In this document: positions 1 to 9,411 of the stretch, piece after piece | Numbering within the stretch: the first letter of the stretch is position 1 | Layout of the letters: each line of letters opens with the position of its first letter | Source: Hyphomicrobiales bacterium | GTDB taxonomy: Bacteria > Pseudomonadota > Alphaproteobacteria > Rhizobiales > MH13 | Direction: 5' to 3' | Length of the DNA stretch: 64,000 nucleotides | Assembly (NCBI GenBank): GCA_017642935.1 | Contig: JAEPOK010000001.1 | Span: 1,781,192 to 1,845,191, forward strand | The notes under the pieces: model-generated | Seen by the model: only the letters and a program-made list of their open reading frames with translations | Told to the model about the DNA's origin: nothing | The model's database searches: none | Position numbers and translations under genes: made by a program

Positions 1-1368
1 TTCCTGCTGGTCCAATCCAACGGCGGGGTTATGGCGGTCGAAACGGCCTGCCGCTTGCCCGTGCGCACCGCGCTTTCTGGCCCAGCAGCGGGCGTTATCG
101 CAGCGGCCTATATCGCCTCAAGCGCAGGTTACGACAACATCATCACCGGCGATGTCGGTGGCACGAGCTTCGACGTCTCGCTGATCGCCAATGGTCAATC
201 AGCCCTGGCCGCGCAGACCAGCATTGATTTTGGCATGGTTGTGCGCACACCGATGATCGAAATCACCACCATCGGCGCTGGCGGTGGTTCCATCGCCTGG
301 GTGGACAAGGGTGGATTGCTCAACATCGGACCGGAAAGCGCAGGCTCCAACCCCGGCCCCGTCGCGTATGGCCGCGGCAACGACCGACCGACGGTAACCG
401 ACGCCAACATCGTGCTTGGCCGCATCGATGCGGAGAAACCTATTGGAGGCGGTCTTGAAAGGCTGGACATGGAGGCTGCACGAACGGCCATCGACACCTA
501 TGTCGGCGCGCCCCTTGGCTTGGAAACCGAAGATGCCGCCGAAGCCATTTTGAAAGTGGCCAACGCACGCATGGCAGGCGCCATCCGCCTGGTGAGCATT
601 GAGCGTGGTCACGACCCGCAGACCTTTTCTTTCATGCCCTTTGGTGGTGGCGGGGCGTTGCACGCCTGCGCACTGGTGGAGGAGTGCGAGCTTGCTCGTG
701 CGCTGGTCCCTCGTTTTCCCGGCGTGACATCTGCGCTCGGCTGCGTGATCGCCGACATGCGTCAGGATTTTGTGCAGACGATCAACACAACCCTGGCGGC
801 GCTTGATGAGGTTGAGCTTAGCGCGATGATCCAAGCCCATGTCGATGAAGGCATGGCATTGCTTGATGCCTCTGGCGTGCAGTTCGGCGCACGTGATGTG
901 CAGGTGGAACTGGACATGGCCTATGCCGGACAGACCCATACGGTGGCGGTGCCGATCACTGTTGAAATGACAGGCTTGCGGGTGATTGCGCCCACAAGCG
1001 ATGCAATAAAGGGTGCGTTTGAGAACGCCTATCGCGCAGCTTTCAGCCGCCTTTTGGAAGGCGGCGTACAACGCATTTTGAACTTGCGTACCAGCACCAT
1101 CGGCAGACGACCGAAGTTCGACCTTTCCTCACTGGCACCGGATGAAGCCAACGCCACCTCGACGCCCTATGGGTCACGCAGCGTGCGGATGAATGGTGCC
1201 TGGCATGACACCGCGCTGTACGACCGCCTGACGCTGCCCGTGGGCACAGTGATCGACGGCCCGGCCATTTTGACCCAGCCCGATACGACGATCTTGGTGG
1301 AGCCTGGGTTCAAAGGTCGGGCGGACAGCTTTGGCAATCTTATCCTTGAGCGGCAGGCGGCATCATGA
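1..1368 (+). CDS. Hydantoinase/oxoprolinase (HyuA-type) family protein, 5'-truncated
   Basis: The reading frame is open from base 1, so the gene starts outside the window; 455 codons are present of a family that usually has 650-700. Family marks are an early VQSNGG, the glycine-rich nucleotide-binding stretch GDVGGTSFDVSL and FGGGGALHA further on. HyuA-type proteins open lactam, imide or hydantoin rings with ATP, normally with a HyuB partner, which could lie upstream of the window. The stop overlaps the next start (ATGA), so it is translationally coupled to a five-gene operon. The exact substrate (hydantoin, 5-oxoproline, another lactam, or acetone-carboxylase-like chemistry) cannot be told from the sequence. 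Confidence 0.88.
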   Translation, partial: FLLVQSNGGVMAVETACRLPVRTALSGPAAGVIAAAYIASSAGYDNIITGDVGGTSFDVSLIANGQSALAAQTSIDFGMVVRTPMIEITTIGAGGGSIAWVDKGGLLNIGPESAGSNPGPVAYGRGNDRPTVTDANIVLGRIDAEKPIGGGLERLDMEAARTAIDTYVGAPLGLETEDAAEAILKVANARMAGAIRLVSIERGHDPQTFSFMPFGGGGALHACALVEECELARALVPRFPGVTSALGCVIADMRQDFVQTINTTLAALDEVELSAMIQAHVDEGMALLDASGVQFGARDVQVELDMAYAGQTHTVAVPITVEMTGLRVIAPTSDAIKGAFENAYRAAFSRLLEGGVQRILNLRTSTIGRRPKFDLSSLAPDEANATSTPYGSRSVRMNGAWHDTALYDRLTLPVGTVIDGPAILTQPDTTILVEPGFKGRADSFGNLILERQAAS

Positions 1369-1988
1369 GTGATCTTTCGGGTTTCAACCCAGCTAAAACG
1401 GCTGTCCTTACCATCGATCTGCAAAATGACTTCCTACACCCAGAGGGCGCCTATGGCAGGGCTGGCCAATCGGCACCCACCATCGCGGCTCTGCCAGACC
1501 GTGTAAAGCCGGTGGTCGATGCGGTGCGTGCGGCAGGCGGGCATTACATATCGGCGCAATTCACCCTGGTGCCTGGACCGAATGACGAGCCCCTGATCGC
1601 GCCACACCTGAAAAAGCTGCGCCCGTTCCTCACCAAAGGTGATTTCGCACCAGGCAGCTTCGGGCACACGCTGGTGGATGCGCTCGCTCCTGCCGATTAT
1701 GTGGTGGAGAAGGTGGCCTACTCGGCCTTCTACCAAACGCGCCTGGAATACATCATGCGCGCCGTTGGTATTGAAACGCTGATCATTAGTGGGATTGTGA
1801 CCAATGGTGGTGTGGCTTCGACTGTGCGCGATGCACATCTGCGCAACGTGGATACAATTTTGCTGTCCGACGGGTGCGCGGCTTTTAGACAAGATGTGCA
1901 TGACGCGACACTCATCTCTCTTGGCACGGTCACGCAGGTCATGTCGTGTGCAGAGGCCATTGACCTGGTTCAGGGGGCAACATCGTGA
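1365..1988 (+). CDS. Isochorismatase-fold (cysteine hydrolase family) protein lacking the catalytic Cys
   Basis: A 207-residue protein with the isochorismatase-like hydrolase fold. The acid of the usual Asp-Lys-Cys triad is visible as D18 (VLTIDLQND) and the lysine as K116 (VVEKVAYSAF). The nucleophile motif reads GIVTNGGVAST at residues 143-153, so the Cys that amidohydrolases of the family carry at position 149 is Gly. This could mean non-thiol chemistry, as in true isochorismatases, or loss of amidase activity. It overlaps its upstream neighbour by 4 bases and the downstream lyase by GTGA. Automatic annotation would call it a cysteine hydrolase; the substrate is unknown. Confidence 0.88.
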   Translation: MSDLSGFNPAKTAVLTIDLQNDFLHPEGAYGRAGQSAPTIAALPDRVKPVVDAVRAAGGHYISAQFTLVPGPNDEPLIAPHLKKLRPFLTKGDFAPGSFGHTLVDALAPADYVVEKVAYSAFYQTRLEYIMRAVGIETLIISGIVTNGGVASTVRDAHLRNVDTILLSDGCAAFRQDVHDATLISLGTVTQVMSCAEAIDLVQGATS

Positions 1989-2851
1989 CCCTACGCGAAC
2001 GGCTGAACGCAGACCCGATCCTCGTCGCACCTGGCGTCTATGACGCGCTCACAGCTTCGCTGGCCGAGGCAGCGGGTTTTGAAGCGCTTTATCTTTCTGG
2101 TGCCGCGGTCGCTTACACGCGCCTTGGTCGTCCTGACATTGGCCTCACATCGGTCAATGAGATGACGGACACGATGGCGCTGATCCGCGACCGCACTGAG
2201 CTTCCCGTGATCATTGATGCCGACACCGGCTTCGGCAATGCGCTGAATGCGCAGCGCACCATGCGGCTTTACGAGCGCGCTGGCGCTAGCGCTTTGCAAC
2301 TTGAAGATCAGACCTACCCGAAGCGCTGCGGGCACTTGGCGGACAAATCACTCATCTCAACCGGTGAGATGACGGGTAAGATCAAAGCCATGGCCGACGC
2401 GCGCGCGTCGGATGAGACGCTGATCATTGCCCGCACTGACGCCATCGCTGTTGAGGGTTTTGACGCGGCGCTTGAGCGTGCTGAACACTATGTGGAGGCT
2501 GGGGCTGATGCCCTCTTTATCGAAGCGCCGCAAAGCATGGAACAACTCACCGGCATTGTGACGCGCTTTAAGGGCCGCGCTCCGCTGATGGCCAATATGG
2601 TGGAGGGCGGGGCAACCCCCATGCGCACCGCCGCTGACCTGGAAGCCATTGGGTTCTCACTGGTCATCTTTCCTGGCGGGATCGTGCGGGCGATCGCGCG
2701 CACTGCCGAGGACTATTATGCCTCCCTCAAATCCAACGGTTCCAACACGCCGTTCAAAGAACGGATGTTTGATTTCTCCGCCCTCAATGAGCGCCTTGGC
2801 ACCGATGCGATGCTGACCACAGGCAAGCGCTATGACGAGAGCGAGGGATGA
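1985..2851 (+). CDS. Isocitrate lyase/PEP mutase superfamily lyase
   Basis: A 288-residue TIM-barrel lyase beginning at a GTG that overlaps the previous stop. It shows the family's YLSGAAVAYTRLGRPDIGL segment, the metal-binding DADTGFGN and the active-site loop EDQTYPKRCGH, whose KRCGH matches lyases of the 2-methylisocitrate lyase / dimethylmalate lyase / oxaloacetate decarboxylase group. It probably cleaves or decarboxylates a 2-hydroxy or 2-oxo dicarboxylate in the cytoplasm. With GcdH at the operon's end, it may process a branched or hydroxylated dicarboxylate intermediate (inference). The prpB or oxaloacetate decarboxylase role cannot be separated by eye. Confidence 0.88.
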   Translation: MTLRERLNADPILVAPGVYDALTASLAEAAGFEALYLSGAAVAYTRLGRPDIGLTSVNEMTDTMALIRDRTELPVIIDADTGFGNALNAQRTMRLYERAGASALQLEDQTYPKRCGHLADKSLISTGEMTGKIKAMADARASDETLIIARTDAIAVEGFDAALERAEHYVEAGADALFIEAPQSMEQLTGIVTRFKGRAPLMANMVEGGATPMRTAADLEAIGFSLVIFPGGIVRAIARTAEDYYASLKSNGSNTPFKERMFDFSALNERLGTDAMLTTGKRYDESEG

Positions 2852-4233
2852 GCGTTCTGCCAACCCCTTCTGGTGACGCTGATCTTGAGGTCGAAACGCT
2901 TGTTATCGGCGCAGGCTGCGCTGGGCTGGTTGCCGCGCTGGCCGCGCATGAAGCCGGCCAAGATGTGCTGGTGCTGGAACGTGACGCCGTGCCATCTGGG
3001 TCAACGGCGCTGAGCGCCGGATTGATCCCTGCCGCTGGAACACCACAGCAAAAAGCCTCGGGGATCACTGACACGCCGGAACTGTTTGCTAGCGACATCA
3101 TGAAAAAGGCCTGTGGTGAACCGGACCCAAATCTGGTGAAAGCGCTCACCGAAGGCTCTGCTGAAGTGATCGCTTGGCTCAGGGAAAGCCACGACCTTCC
3201 GTTCACGCTGGTCGATGATTTCGATTATCCCGGACACACGCACCGCCGTATGCACGGGCTTCCATCGCGATCCGGTGAAGCGCTCATCAACGCTCTGCGC
3301 GAGGCCTGTGAAGCCAGCGATATATTGATTGCCACCGAGCGCACCGTGCAGACACTCTATGCCGATGGCGACGTTATCACCGGCGTTTTGGCGACTTTGC
3401 CTAATTGCAGCGAAGAGCATATCGCCTGCGGGCGGCTGATCTTGGCCTGCAATGGGTTTGGCGGAAATACCGAAATGGTCCGCGATCTCACGCCTGCCAT
3501 CGCCGATGCGCTCTATTTCGGCCACGAGGGCAACCAGGGCGATGCCATTGCGTGGGGCAAGGCGCTGGGTGCGCGGATGGCGGATCTTGGTAGCTATCAA
3601 GGCCATGGCAATGTGGCCCACCCGCACGGCATTTTGGTAACTTGGGCCGTGATCACACAGGGCGGCTTCCAGGTAAACGCCGATGGTGAGCGCTTCTGGG
3701 ATGAAAGCCAGGGCTATTCGGAAGCCGCGCGCCGTGTGCTGGGACAACCTGGCGGCATTGCCTACGCCATTTTCGATGGAAGCATCGCTGATATCGCCCG
3801 CCAGTTTAAAGATTTTCAGGACGCCGAAGCGCAAGGCGCGGTGAAGCGCGTTGAGAGCGTTGAGGCGTTGGCGCAGACACTTGGCCTGGATGCCGATGCG
3901 CTTCAGACCAGCTTTGACAGCGCTGCAGGTACAGATGCCTTTGGCCGAACCTTCGACTCGTCACTCGCTCTTGCTCCACCTTACTGCGCCGTGAAAGTCA
4001 CCGGCGCTCTGTTTCACACGCAAGGCGGGCTGAAGGTGGATGGCGACGCGCGCGTTCTGCGCATCGACGGTTCGCCCTTTCCAAACCTCTTTGCAACGGG
4101 CGGTGCCGCGGGCGGGGTGTCCGGCTCTGCCGACAGTGGCTATCTTTCCGGCAACGGGCTTCTGAGCGCAGCTGTGCTCGGCTACCGCGCCGGTCGTTTC
4201 AAACTCACAACAGGAGAGCATTTTCATGCTTGA
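2848..4233 (+). CDS. FAD-dependent oxidoreductase (fumarate reductase/ketosteroid dehydrogenase-like flavoprotein)
   Basis: A 461-residue flavoprotein. The N terminus carries the Rossmann dinucleotide-binding motif [15 protein letters not shown] followed by the acidic residue of LVLERD. The C terminus has the second FAD contact, [23 protein letters not shown], typical of fumarate reductase, tricarballylate dehydrogenase and 3-ketosteroid delta1-dehydrogenase relatives. No signal peptide or heme domain is visible, so a cytoplasmic dehydrogenase introducing or reducing a C=C bond is likely. The start overlaps the previous stop (ATGA) and the end overlaps gcdH by 8 bases. The substrate is unknown. 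Confidence 0.87.
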   Translation: MSVLPTPSGDADLEVETLVIGAGCAGLVAALAAHEAGQDVLVLERDAVPSGSTALSAGLIPAAGTPQQKASGITDTPELFASDIMKKACGEPDPNLVKALTEGSAEVIAWLRESHDLPFTLVDDFDYPGHTHRRMHGLPSRSGEALINALREACEASDILIATERTVQTLYADGDVITGVLATLPNCSEEHIACGRLILACNGFGGNTEMVRDLTPAIADALYFGHEGNQGDAIAWGKALGARMADLGSYQGHGNVAHPHGILVTWAVITQGGFQVNADGERFWDESQGYSEAARRVLGQPGGIAYAIFDGSIADIARQFKDFQDAEAQGAVKRVESVEALAQTLGLDADALQTSFDSAAGTDAFGRTFDSSLALAPPYCAVKVTGALFHTQGGLKVDGDARVLRIDGSPFPNLFATGGAAGGVSGSADSGYLSGNGLLSAAVLGYRAGRFKLTTGEHFHA

Positions 4234-5440
4234 CGGAACCACTGCTGGCCATGGCCCATCGCTCGCCCCGTTTGATTGGGCCGATCCCTTCCATCTGTCC
4301 GAACAGCTGCAAGAAGACGAGCGGCTGATCGTCGAAAGCGCGCGCGCTTACGCAACAGACAAACTTCTGCCGCGCGTGGAGCACGCCTATCTCAGCGAGG
4401 AGGTGGCGCCGGAAATCTTCGCTGAGATGGGCGCAATGGGTCTGCTCGGAGTCACGATCCCCGAACAATATGGCGGCCTTGGCGCGGGCTATGTGAGCTA
4501 TGGTTTGGTGGCCCGCGAAGTTGAGCGCGTCGACTCTGGCTACCGCTCCATGATGAGCGTGCAATCCTCGCTGGTGATGTACCCGATCAATGCCTACGGC
4601 TCGGACGCGCAGAAAGAAAAGTACCTGCCCAAACTGGCCACTGGCGAACTGATCGGCTGCTTCGGCCTCACCGAACCAGACGCCGGCTCCGACCCATCAG
4701 GCATGAAGACGACGGCCAAGAAAATCGATGGCGGCTACAGCCTGTCGGGCGCAAAAATGTGGATATCCAACAGCCCCATCGCCGATGTGTTTGTGGTCTG
4801 GGCGAAATCAGATGCCCATGACGGCAAGATCCGCGGGTTTGTTCTTGAGAAGGGGATGAAGGGTCTGTCTGCGCCGACCACCAAGGGCAAACTCTCTCTG
4901 CGGGCCTCTGTTACCGGCGAAATTGTTATGGACGAAGTCGAAGTCAGCGAGGACGCGCTGTTGCCTGGCGTAGAAGGCTTGAAAGGCCCGTTCGGCTGTC
5001 TCAACCGGGCACGGTATGGCATCGCCTGGGGTGTTATGGGTGCCGCAGAAGACTGCTGGCACCGCGCCCGAACGTATGGGCTGGAGCGTGTGCAGTTCGG
5101 TAAGCCCATCGCCCAGACACAATTGTTCCAGAAGAAGCTGGTCGACATGCAAACCGAGATTTCACTTGGTCTGCAAGGCGCGTTGCGCGCCGGACGAATG
5201 CTCGATGAGGGCATCGCAGCGCCGGAAATTATCTCCATGATGAAGCGGAACAATTGCGGCAAGGCGCTCGATATCGCCCGCCACGCTCGCGATATGCACG
5301 GCGGCAACGGCATCATGGCCGAGTATCATGTGATGCGGCACGCACAGAACCTGGAAACCGTGAATACCTATGAGGGCACGCACGACATCCATGCGCTGAT
5401 CCTTGGGCGGGCACAGACAGGACTCCAAGCGTTCTTCTGA
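4226..5440 (+). CDS. gcdH: Glutaryl-CoA dehydrogenase
   Basis: A 404-residue acyl-CoA dehydrogenase. The C-terminal stretch [20 protein letters not shown] carries the catalytic base E383 in the TYEGT context of true glutaryl-CoA dehydrogenases, and [14 protein letters not shown] and [13 protein letters not shown] are also characteristic. The enzyme oxidatively decarboxylates glutaryl-CoA to crotonyl-CoA, passing electrons to ETF. It is the last gene of the five-gene operon and overlaps the flavoprotein gene by 8 bases. Its presence suggests the operon's substrate is degraded through glutarate or a close analogue, although gcdH also serves lysine and tryptophan breakdown. It meets the convergent antiporter gene with a one-base gap. 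Confidence 0.88.
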   Translation: MLDGTTAGHGPSLAPFDWADPFHLSEQLQEDERLIVESARAYATDKLLPRVEHAYLSEEVAPEIFAEMGAMGLLGVTIPEQYGGLGAGYVSYGLVAREVERVDSGYRSMMSVQSSLVMYPINAYGSDAQKEKYLPKLATGELIGCFGLTEPDAGSDPSGMKTTAKKIDGGYSLSGAKMWISNSPIADVFVVWAKSDAHDGKIRGFVLEKGMKGLSAPTTKGKLSLRASVTGEIVMDEVEVSEDALLPGVEGLKGPFGCLNRARYGIAWGVMGAAEDCWHRARTYGLERVQFGKPIAQTQLFQKKLVDMQTEISLGLQGALRAGRMLDEGIAAPEIISMMKRNNCGKALDIARHARDMHGGNGIMAEYHVMRHAQNLETVNTYEGTHDIHALILGRAQTGLQAFF

Positions 5441-5441
5441 G

Positions 5442-7400
5442 TCAACTGTTGCTTGGTTTGGCGCCAACCAAAGGCTCGGATTCATCAGGAGAGACTTCCT
5501 CCGGCTTCGCTTCGGCAATTGCGCGCATTTTCTCACCAAGCTCCTCCTGCCAAGGGCCCAGAACTTCACGGATGCGGGCCAGATAGGCTTCGTTCTCGGT
5601 CGGCGGGATGGTGAGATCATAGACATCGGCAACGCTGATCATGGCCTTGCGGTCCATGTCTTGAAACGCCTCAGTCATAGCCTCGGCATGCCGTTCGGGA
5701 TGGCCCAAGGCCTCGAAGGCCGAACGCCCCATGCGCAATGAGCTGTCATAGGTTTCGCGTATGATGTCACGGCACCCCGTCGCGTAAAGATGGTAGACAT
5801 GATCGCGGTCGATGGCCCGCGCCATCACATGCAAGTTCGGGTAGTTCTGGATCGCATAGCGCACGAGTTCCGTGATCTGCTCTTTGTCGTCGATGGCGAC
5901 CACCAAAAGCTTGGCGTCCGCAATGCCAGCAGCCGCGAGCAAATCCGGCCGAGTGGCATCGCCAAAATAGGTGCGCACGCCAAACTTTTTCATATTGTCG
6001 ATTTGCTTGGATGAGAAATCGATCACCGTTGGGTTGTAGCCGGCAGCGGACAGCATGCGATCCACAATTCCGCCAACGCGCCCGCGACCAGCGATGATCA
6101 CTTGGCTTACCTCGTCGATCTCATCCTGCTCGCGCGCTTGAGCGTCATCGAAACGCGGCGCAATCAGCTTGTCGTAGGCGATGAAGAGCGCCGGGGTCAG
6201 GAGCATAGAAAGCGCCACCACCAAAAGGAGTTGGTCAGCAAGGCCTGTCGGGATCACTGCGTTGGCAACCGTGAAGGACAGTAGCACAAAGCCAAACTCG
6301 CCGGCTTGCGCCAAACCGAGCGCGAACAGCCATCGGTCAGCACCTCTGATCTTGAAGATGATGGCGAGCACAAGGAGGACAGCGACCTTCAATGCCATCA
6401 GGCCGAGGGTCAGTCCAATGGTCACGGCAAGATTGTCGAACAACAGGGCAAAATTGACGCCCGCGCCCACCGTCATGAAGAACAGACCGAGCAAGAGCCC
6501 CTTGAAGGGCTCAATGTCGGATTCCAGCTCGTGACGGTACTCGCTGTTAGCAAGCACAACGCCTGCCAAGAATGTTCCGAGTGCCGGGGAAAGCCCGACG
6601 AGAGACATCAATAGGGCGATGCCGACCACCATCATCAATGCTGTTGCTGTGAACAGTTCACGGAGCTGTGCCACCGCGATGAAGCGGAAGATGGGACGGG
6701 TGAGAACACTGCCGCCAAGGATCACAAAACCTATAGCTGCCAGCGTTACGATGGCCGCTTGCCAGCCCGGCAAACCGGCCACGAGGCTCATGCCTGAGCC
6801 ATGATCACTCTCGCCAGCAGCGGCTTCAGATCCATGAGCGGCGCCTGCGCCATGTCCGGCAGCGCCGGTAGCGATATCCATCAGTTCTGGCATTGCGAGC
6901 AGCGGTATCAGCGCCAGCATTGGGATGACGGCAATGTCCTGGAAGAGGAGCACCTGAAAGCTCGACTGGCCGCCGTCGCTTTTCATCAAGCCCTTTTCAT
7001 TAAGCGTCTGCAAAACGATCGCTGTGGAAGACAGAGCAAAGACCAAGCCGACGGCCAGCGAAACCGTCCACGGCTGGCCAAACACCATGCACACGGCCAT
7101 CACGGCCAGTGTGGTCAGTCCAACCTGGCCACCACCAAGGCCTATTAACCGCGCGCGCATGGACCAAAGCAGTTTCGGCTCAAGCTCCAACCCGACGAGA
7201 AACAGCATCATCACAACGCCAAACTCGGCGATGTGTTGGATGGCGATGACATCCACATGCAGAAAGGCCAGAACTGGCGAAATAACAATGCCGGCAATGA
7301 GATAGCCGAGCACAGAACCAAGTCCTAACCGCGAGGCGATGGGCACGGCAACGACGCCTGCAATCAAAAACAGGAAGGTTAGAAGCAACAGGTCGGTCAC
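5442..7400 (-). CDS. Monovalent cation:proton antiporter-2 (CPA2, KefB/KefC-like) with TrkA-N domain
   Basis: A 652-residue membrane protein. The first ~420 residues are a series of hydrophobic segments of the Na+/H+ exchanger fold, starting with MTDLLLLTFLFLIAGVVAVP; about residue 450 begins a RCK/TrkA-N domain with the dinucleotide motif IIAGRGRVGGIVDRML. This architecture is that of potassium efflux or K+/H+ antiporters gated by a soluble nucleotide-binding domain. A glycine/alanine/histidine-rich hydrophilic loop (GHGAGAAHGSEAAAGESDHG) sits between two membrane segments near residue 190 and is unusual for KefB/C. The tail is acidic. No KefF/KefG partner is adjacent, so glutathione gating is not supported. 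Confidence 0.9.
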   Translation of the reverse strand: MTDLLLLTFLFLIAGVVAVPIASRLGLGSVLGYLIAGIVISPVLAFLHVDVIAIQHIAEFGVVMMLFLVGLELEPKLLWSMRARLIGLGGGQVGLTTLAVMAVCMVFGQPWTVSLAVGLVFALSSTAIVLQTLNEKGLMKSDGGQSSFQVLLFQDIAVIPMLALIPLLAMPELMDIATGAAGHGAGAAHGSEAAAGESDHGSGMSLVAGLPGWQAAIVTLAAIGFVILGGSVLTRPIFRFIAVAQLRELFTATALMMVVGIALLMSLVGLSPALGTFLAGVVLANSEYRHELESDIEPFKGLLLGLFFMTVGAGVNFALLFDNLAVTIGLTLGLMALKVAVLLVLAIIFKIRGADRWLFALGLAQAGEFGFVLLSFTVANAVIPTGLADQLLLVVALSMLLTPALFIAYDKLIAPRFDDAQAREQDEIDEVSQVIIAGRGRVGGIVDRMLSAAGYNPTVIDFSSKQIDNMKKFGVRTYFGDATRPDLLAAAGIADAKLLVVAIDDKEQITELVRYAIQNYPNLHVMARAIDRDHVYHLYATGCRDIIRETYDSSLRMGRSAFEALGHPERHAEAMTEAFQDMDRKAMISVADVYDLTIPPTENEAYLARIREVLGPWQEELGEKMRAIAEAKPEEVSPDESEPLVGAKPSNS

Positions 7401-7583
7401 GTGCGTCCCCCGGTCGCGAAGCGTGTAAGGCCAAGCACCCTATAGCGTGCGACAGCGATCCTACAATCGCTCGTTGCATTGCACTTGCCCTGCTGAACAA
7501 CCACGTGTTGGAACCATGGCGGCTTTCAAGCTTTGCATCTTTGGCTGGCCCCATTGGTCGAAACCTAGACTTGCGAGACAATC

Positions 7584-8060
7584 ATGAAATTCCGAACGAA
7601 GACTTTGAAACGAGCCAGTATGGCCGCTCTGGCTCTGGCCGCGAGCGTCGGACTTAGCCAGGCAGAAGAGGTCGGCAATGTCGATGTCGATTGGCTAGGC
7701 AATGACATCGTCATTGAAGCCTTCCAGGACCCAGATGTGGAAGGTGTGACCTGCCATGTCGCCTATTTTGAGCGCGGCATCATCGACCGATTGCAGCAGG
7801 GCAACTGGTTCGAAGACCCGTCAAACTCCTCGATCGCCTGCCGCCAAACTGGCGAAATCGTCATCGGCGATATCGATAGGTCCGAGGAAGGCGAGTCGAT
7901 CTTCTCAGAGCGCCGCTCGATCATTTGGAAGTCGCTTCGCGTGCGCCGGATTTTCGATGAGGCCAACCAGACGCTGATCTACATCACACACGCTCGTGAG
8001 GTTGAGCAGGGGTCGGCGAAAATGGCGATCTCGACCGTGCCGCTCTATCAGCCGCAATAG
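7584..8060 (+). CDS. creA: CreA family protein
   Basis: A 158-residue exported protein. A signal peptide (KRASMAALALAASVGLSQA, cleaved near residue 27) precedes the CreA core: EEVGNVDVDWLGNDIVIEAFQDPDVEGVTCHVAYF and the CRQTGEIVIGD segment, with two conserved cysteines. CreA is a widespread periplasmic protein without an established biochemical role. It is a single gene, divergent from the antiporter and convergent with the small exported protein downstream. The length matches the family (about 150-160 residues). Confidence 0.88.
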   Translation: MKFRTKTLKRASMAALALAASVGLSQAEEVGNVDVDWLGNDIVIEAFQDPDVEGVTCHVAYFERGIIDRLQQGNWFEDPSNSSIACRQTGEIVIGDIDRSEEGESIFSERRSIIWKSLRVRRIFDEANQTLIYITHAREVEQGSAKMAISTVPLYQPQ

Positions 8061-8073
8061 GCAAAAGATTATA

Positions 8074-8424
8074 CTATTGCGGTGATAGCACCATGCCATT
8101 GGGTGAACGATAGGTGCCGTCGCCATTGGCGATCATCTGTCCGCAGCCCTGGCCAGCGCGCGGCCCTTCAGGCATATCAGCACAAAGAGTATCCTCCTCG
8201 ATCCACCAACGCCCCACCATAGTGCGCATCATCGCACGCACTTCTAATGTGCCATCTGCACGATAGGAGATAGTCGCTCGCATCATGCCGTTGCGGCCTT
8301 CAAATGTTCGACCCGAGAGCGTGGTTTGGAGCTGTTGGCCTGATAGAATGGTTTCCGCCGAGGCTGGCGCTGCAAAACAACAAGAGGCAAGGAGAACGGC
8401 AAAGATTTTGGCAATCGGGGGCAT
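8074..8424 (-). CDS. Small exported hypothetical protein
   Basis: A 116-residue protein; the ATG at 8424 is preferred over one 9 bases upstream because an AGGA sits about 8 bases before it. It has a signal peptide (AKIFAVLLASCCFAAPASA) and a mature part of about 90 residues beginning AETILSGQQLQTTLSGRTFEG, with GTLEVRAMM and VGRWWIEEDTLC. Such short proteins, with an SG.T..G......Y..DG.....W.......C pattern, are frequent in alphaproteobacteria, but I recognise no function. Two cysteines in the mature part could form a disulfide. Confidence 0.65.
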   Translation of the reverse strand: MPPIAKIFAVLLASCCFAAPASAETILSGQQLQTTLSGRTFEGRNGMMRATISYRADGTLEVRAMMRTMVGRWWIEEDTLCADMPEGPRAGQGCGQMIANGDGTYRSPNGMVLSPQ

Positions 8425-8516
8425 TGGATACATCCTAGTGACTTGGGTCCCCCAACCATAAGCGAGCTTAAGCCGATCCTTGGGTTACAACTCGGTCAGA
8501 AACCGCACGGCTGGTT

Positions 8517-9287
8517 TCAGACAGTGACATCAATAATTTTTCGCAGCACCGGGATCGATGCATCCGCCAGCACTTGTGGCTGCGAGACATGCGGGGCGTG
8601 GCCAGCATCCAGCGTGATGTTGCGCGCACCGGGAACCGCCTTCTGCATCGCCTGCTGGATGGGCTGCACAACGGAAAGATCTTGCTCGCATTCCACATAG
8701 ATGCGGGGAATTCTGCCAAAGCGCTCGGCAGTCCAATCGGTCTTGAGCGCCCTGCCAGGCTCGGCCTGCGGAGTAAGATTTTGAGCGCCTTGGAGCGCAT
8801 CGTCGAAATCCATGTCGTTGAGGAAAATCTTGGCGCCCGCCTCCGGTGGAACCGTACTCACCGTGCGCTCGTCGTTCCATTCCAAGTAAGGCCCGATGCC
8901 AAGCAATCCGCGCTCTTCGGCCTTCTCGTTGGCCAAGACCGTTCCAAAACTCCATCCCGACGGCAGCATCATGCCAGCGATATACGCGATGGCTGAAATG
9001 CGCTGCGTGTAACGCTCTCCCAGTGCCGTGCCGACCACCCCACCGCCCGAGTGCGCGATGATGACGATGTCGCCGTCGAGTTGCTCAATCAAAGAGCCGA
9101 CATGATCCAGATAAAGATCAAGGCTGACATCGCTGAGTGGGGTATCGTCCGCGCCATTGCCTGGCAGATCGATGGCATGGGGCCTGAAACCGGCATTTTC
9201 CAGAAATGGTGCAAAATCAGACCATACCCAACTGCCCTGCCAGGCGCCGTGAACAAGGATGGCATGAGGAGACTGAGTCATAAGCAT
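8517..9287 (-). CDS. Alpha/beta hydrolase
   Basis: About 256 residues. The fold is shown by HAILVHGAWQGSWVW (oxyanion-hole HG), the nucleophile elbow AHSGGG, an acid near VECEQDLSV and the catalytic His in DAGHAPHVS. The pattern resembles the methylesterase/salicylate esterase-like group of alpha/beta hydrolases often annotated only as 'alpha/beta fold hydrolase'. A TTG at 9311 would extend it, but the ATGs at 9287 or 9281 put the start just before the first beta strand, as in the family. It is monocistronic and divergent from mutA; no substrate can be inferred. Confidence 0.85.
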   Translation of the reverse strand: MLMTQSPHAILVHGAWQGSWVWSDFAPFLENAGFRPHAIDLPGNGADDTPLSDVSLDLYLDHVGSLIEQLDGDIVIIAHSGGGVVGTALGERYTQRISAIAYIAGMMLPSGWSFGTVLANEKAEERGLLGIGPYLEWNDERTVSTVPPEAGAKIFLNDMDFDDALQGAQNLTPQAEPGRALKTDWTAERFGRIPRIYVECEQDLSVVQPIQQAMQKAVPGARNITLDAGHAPHVSQPQVLADASIPVLRKIIDVTV

Positions 9288-9411
9288 GCTGTCTTTCGGC
9301 TCTGATCCCAAAGGCTTAGGCCAATCCGGGTCAGAGCGGCTTTTGTTGTGCGGGAGGGATGGGTAAAATCAATGCTGCACCAGCGAAGAAACAAGCGCGA
9401 TAGGCAAGCCA

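Noticed and set aside
199-1071. 290-residue open frame on the minus strand
   Set aside because: Antisense to the HyuA-type gene, rich in Arg/His/Cys and without motifs.
7454-7471. AGCGAT/ATCGCT hairpin before creA
   Set aside because: Short stem with no conserved context; chance is a sufficient explanation.
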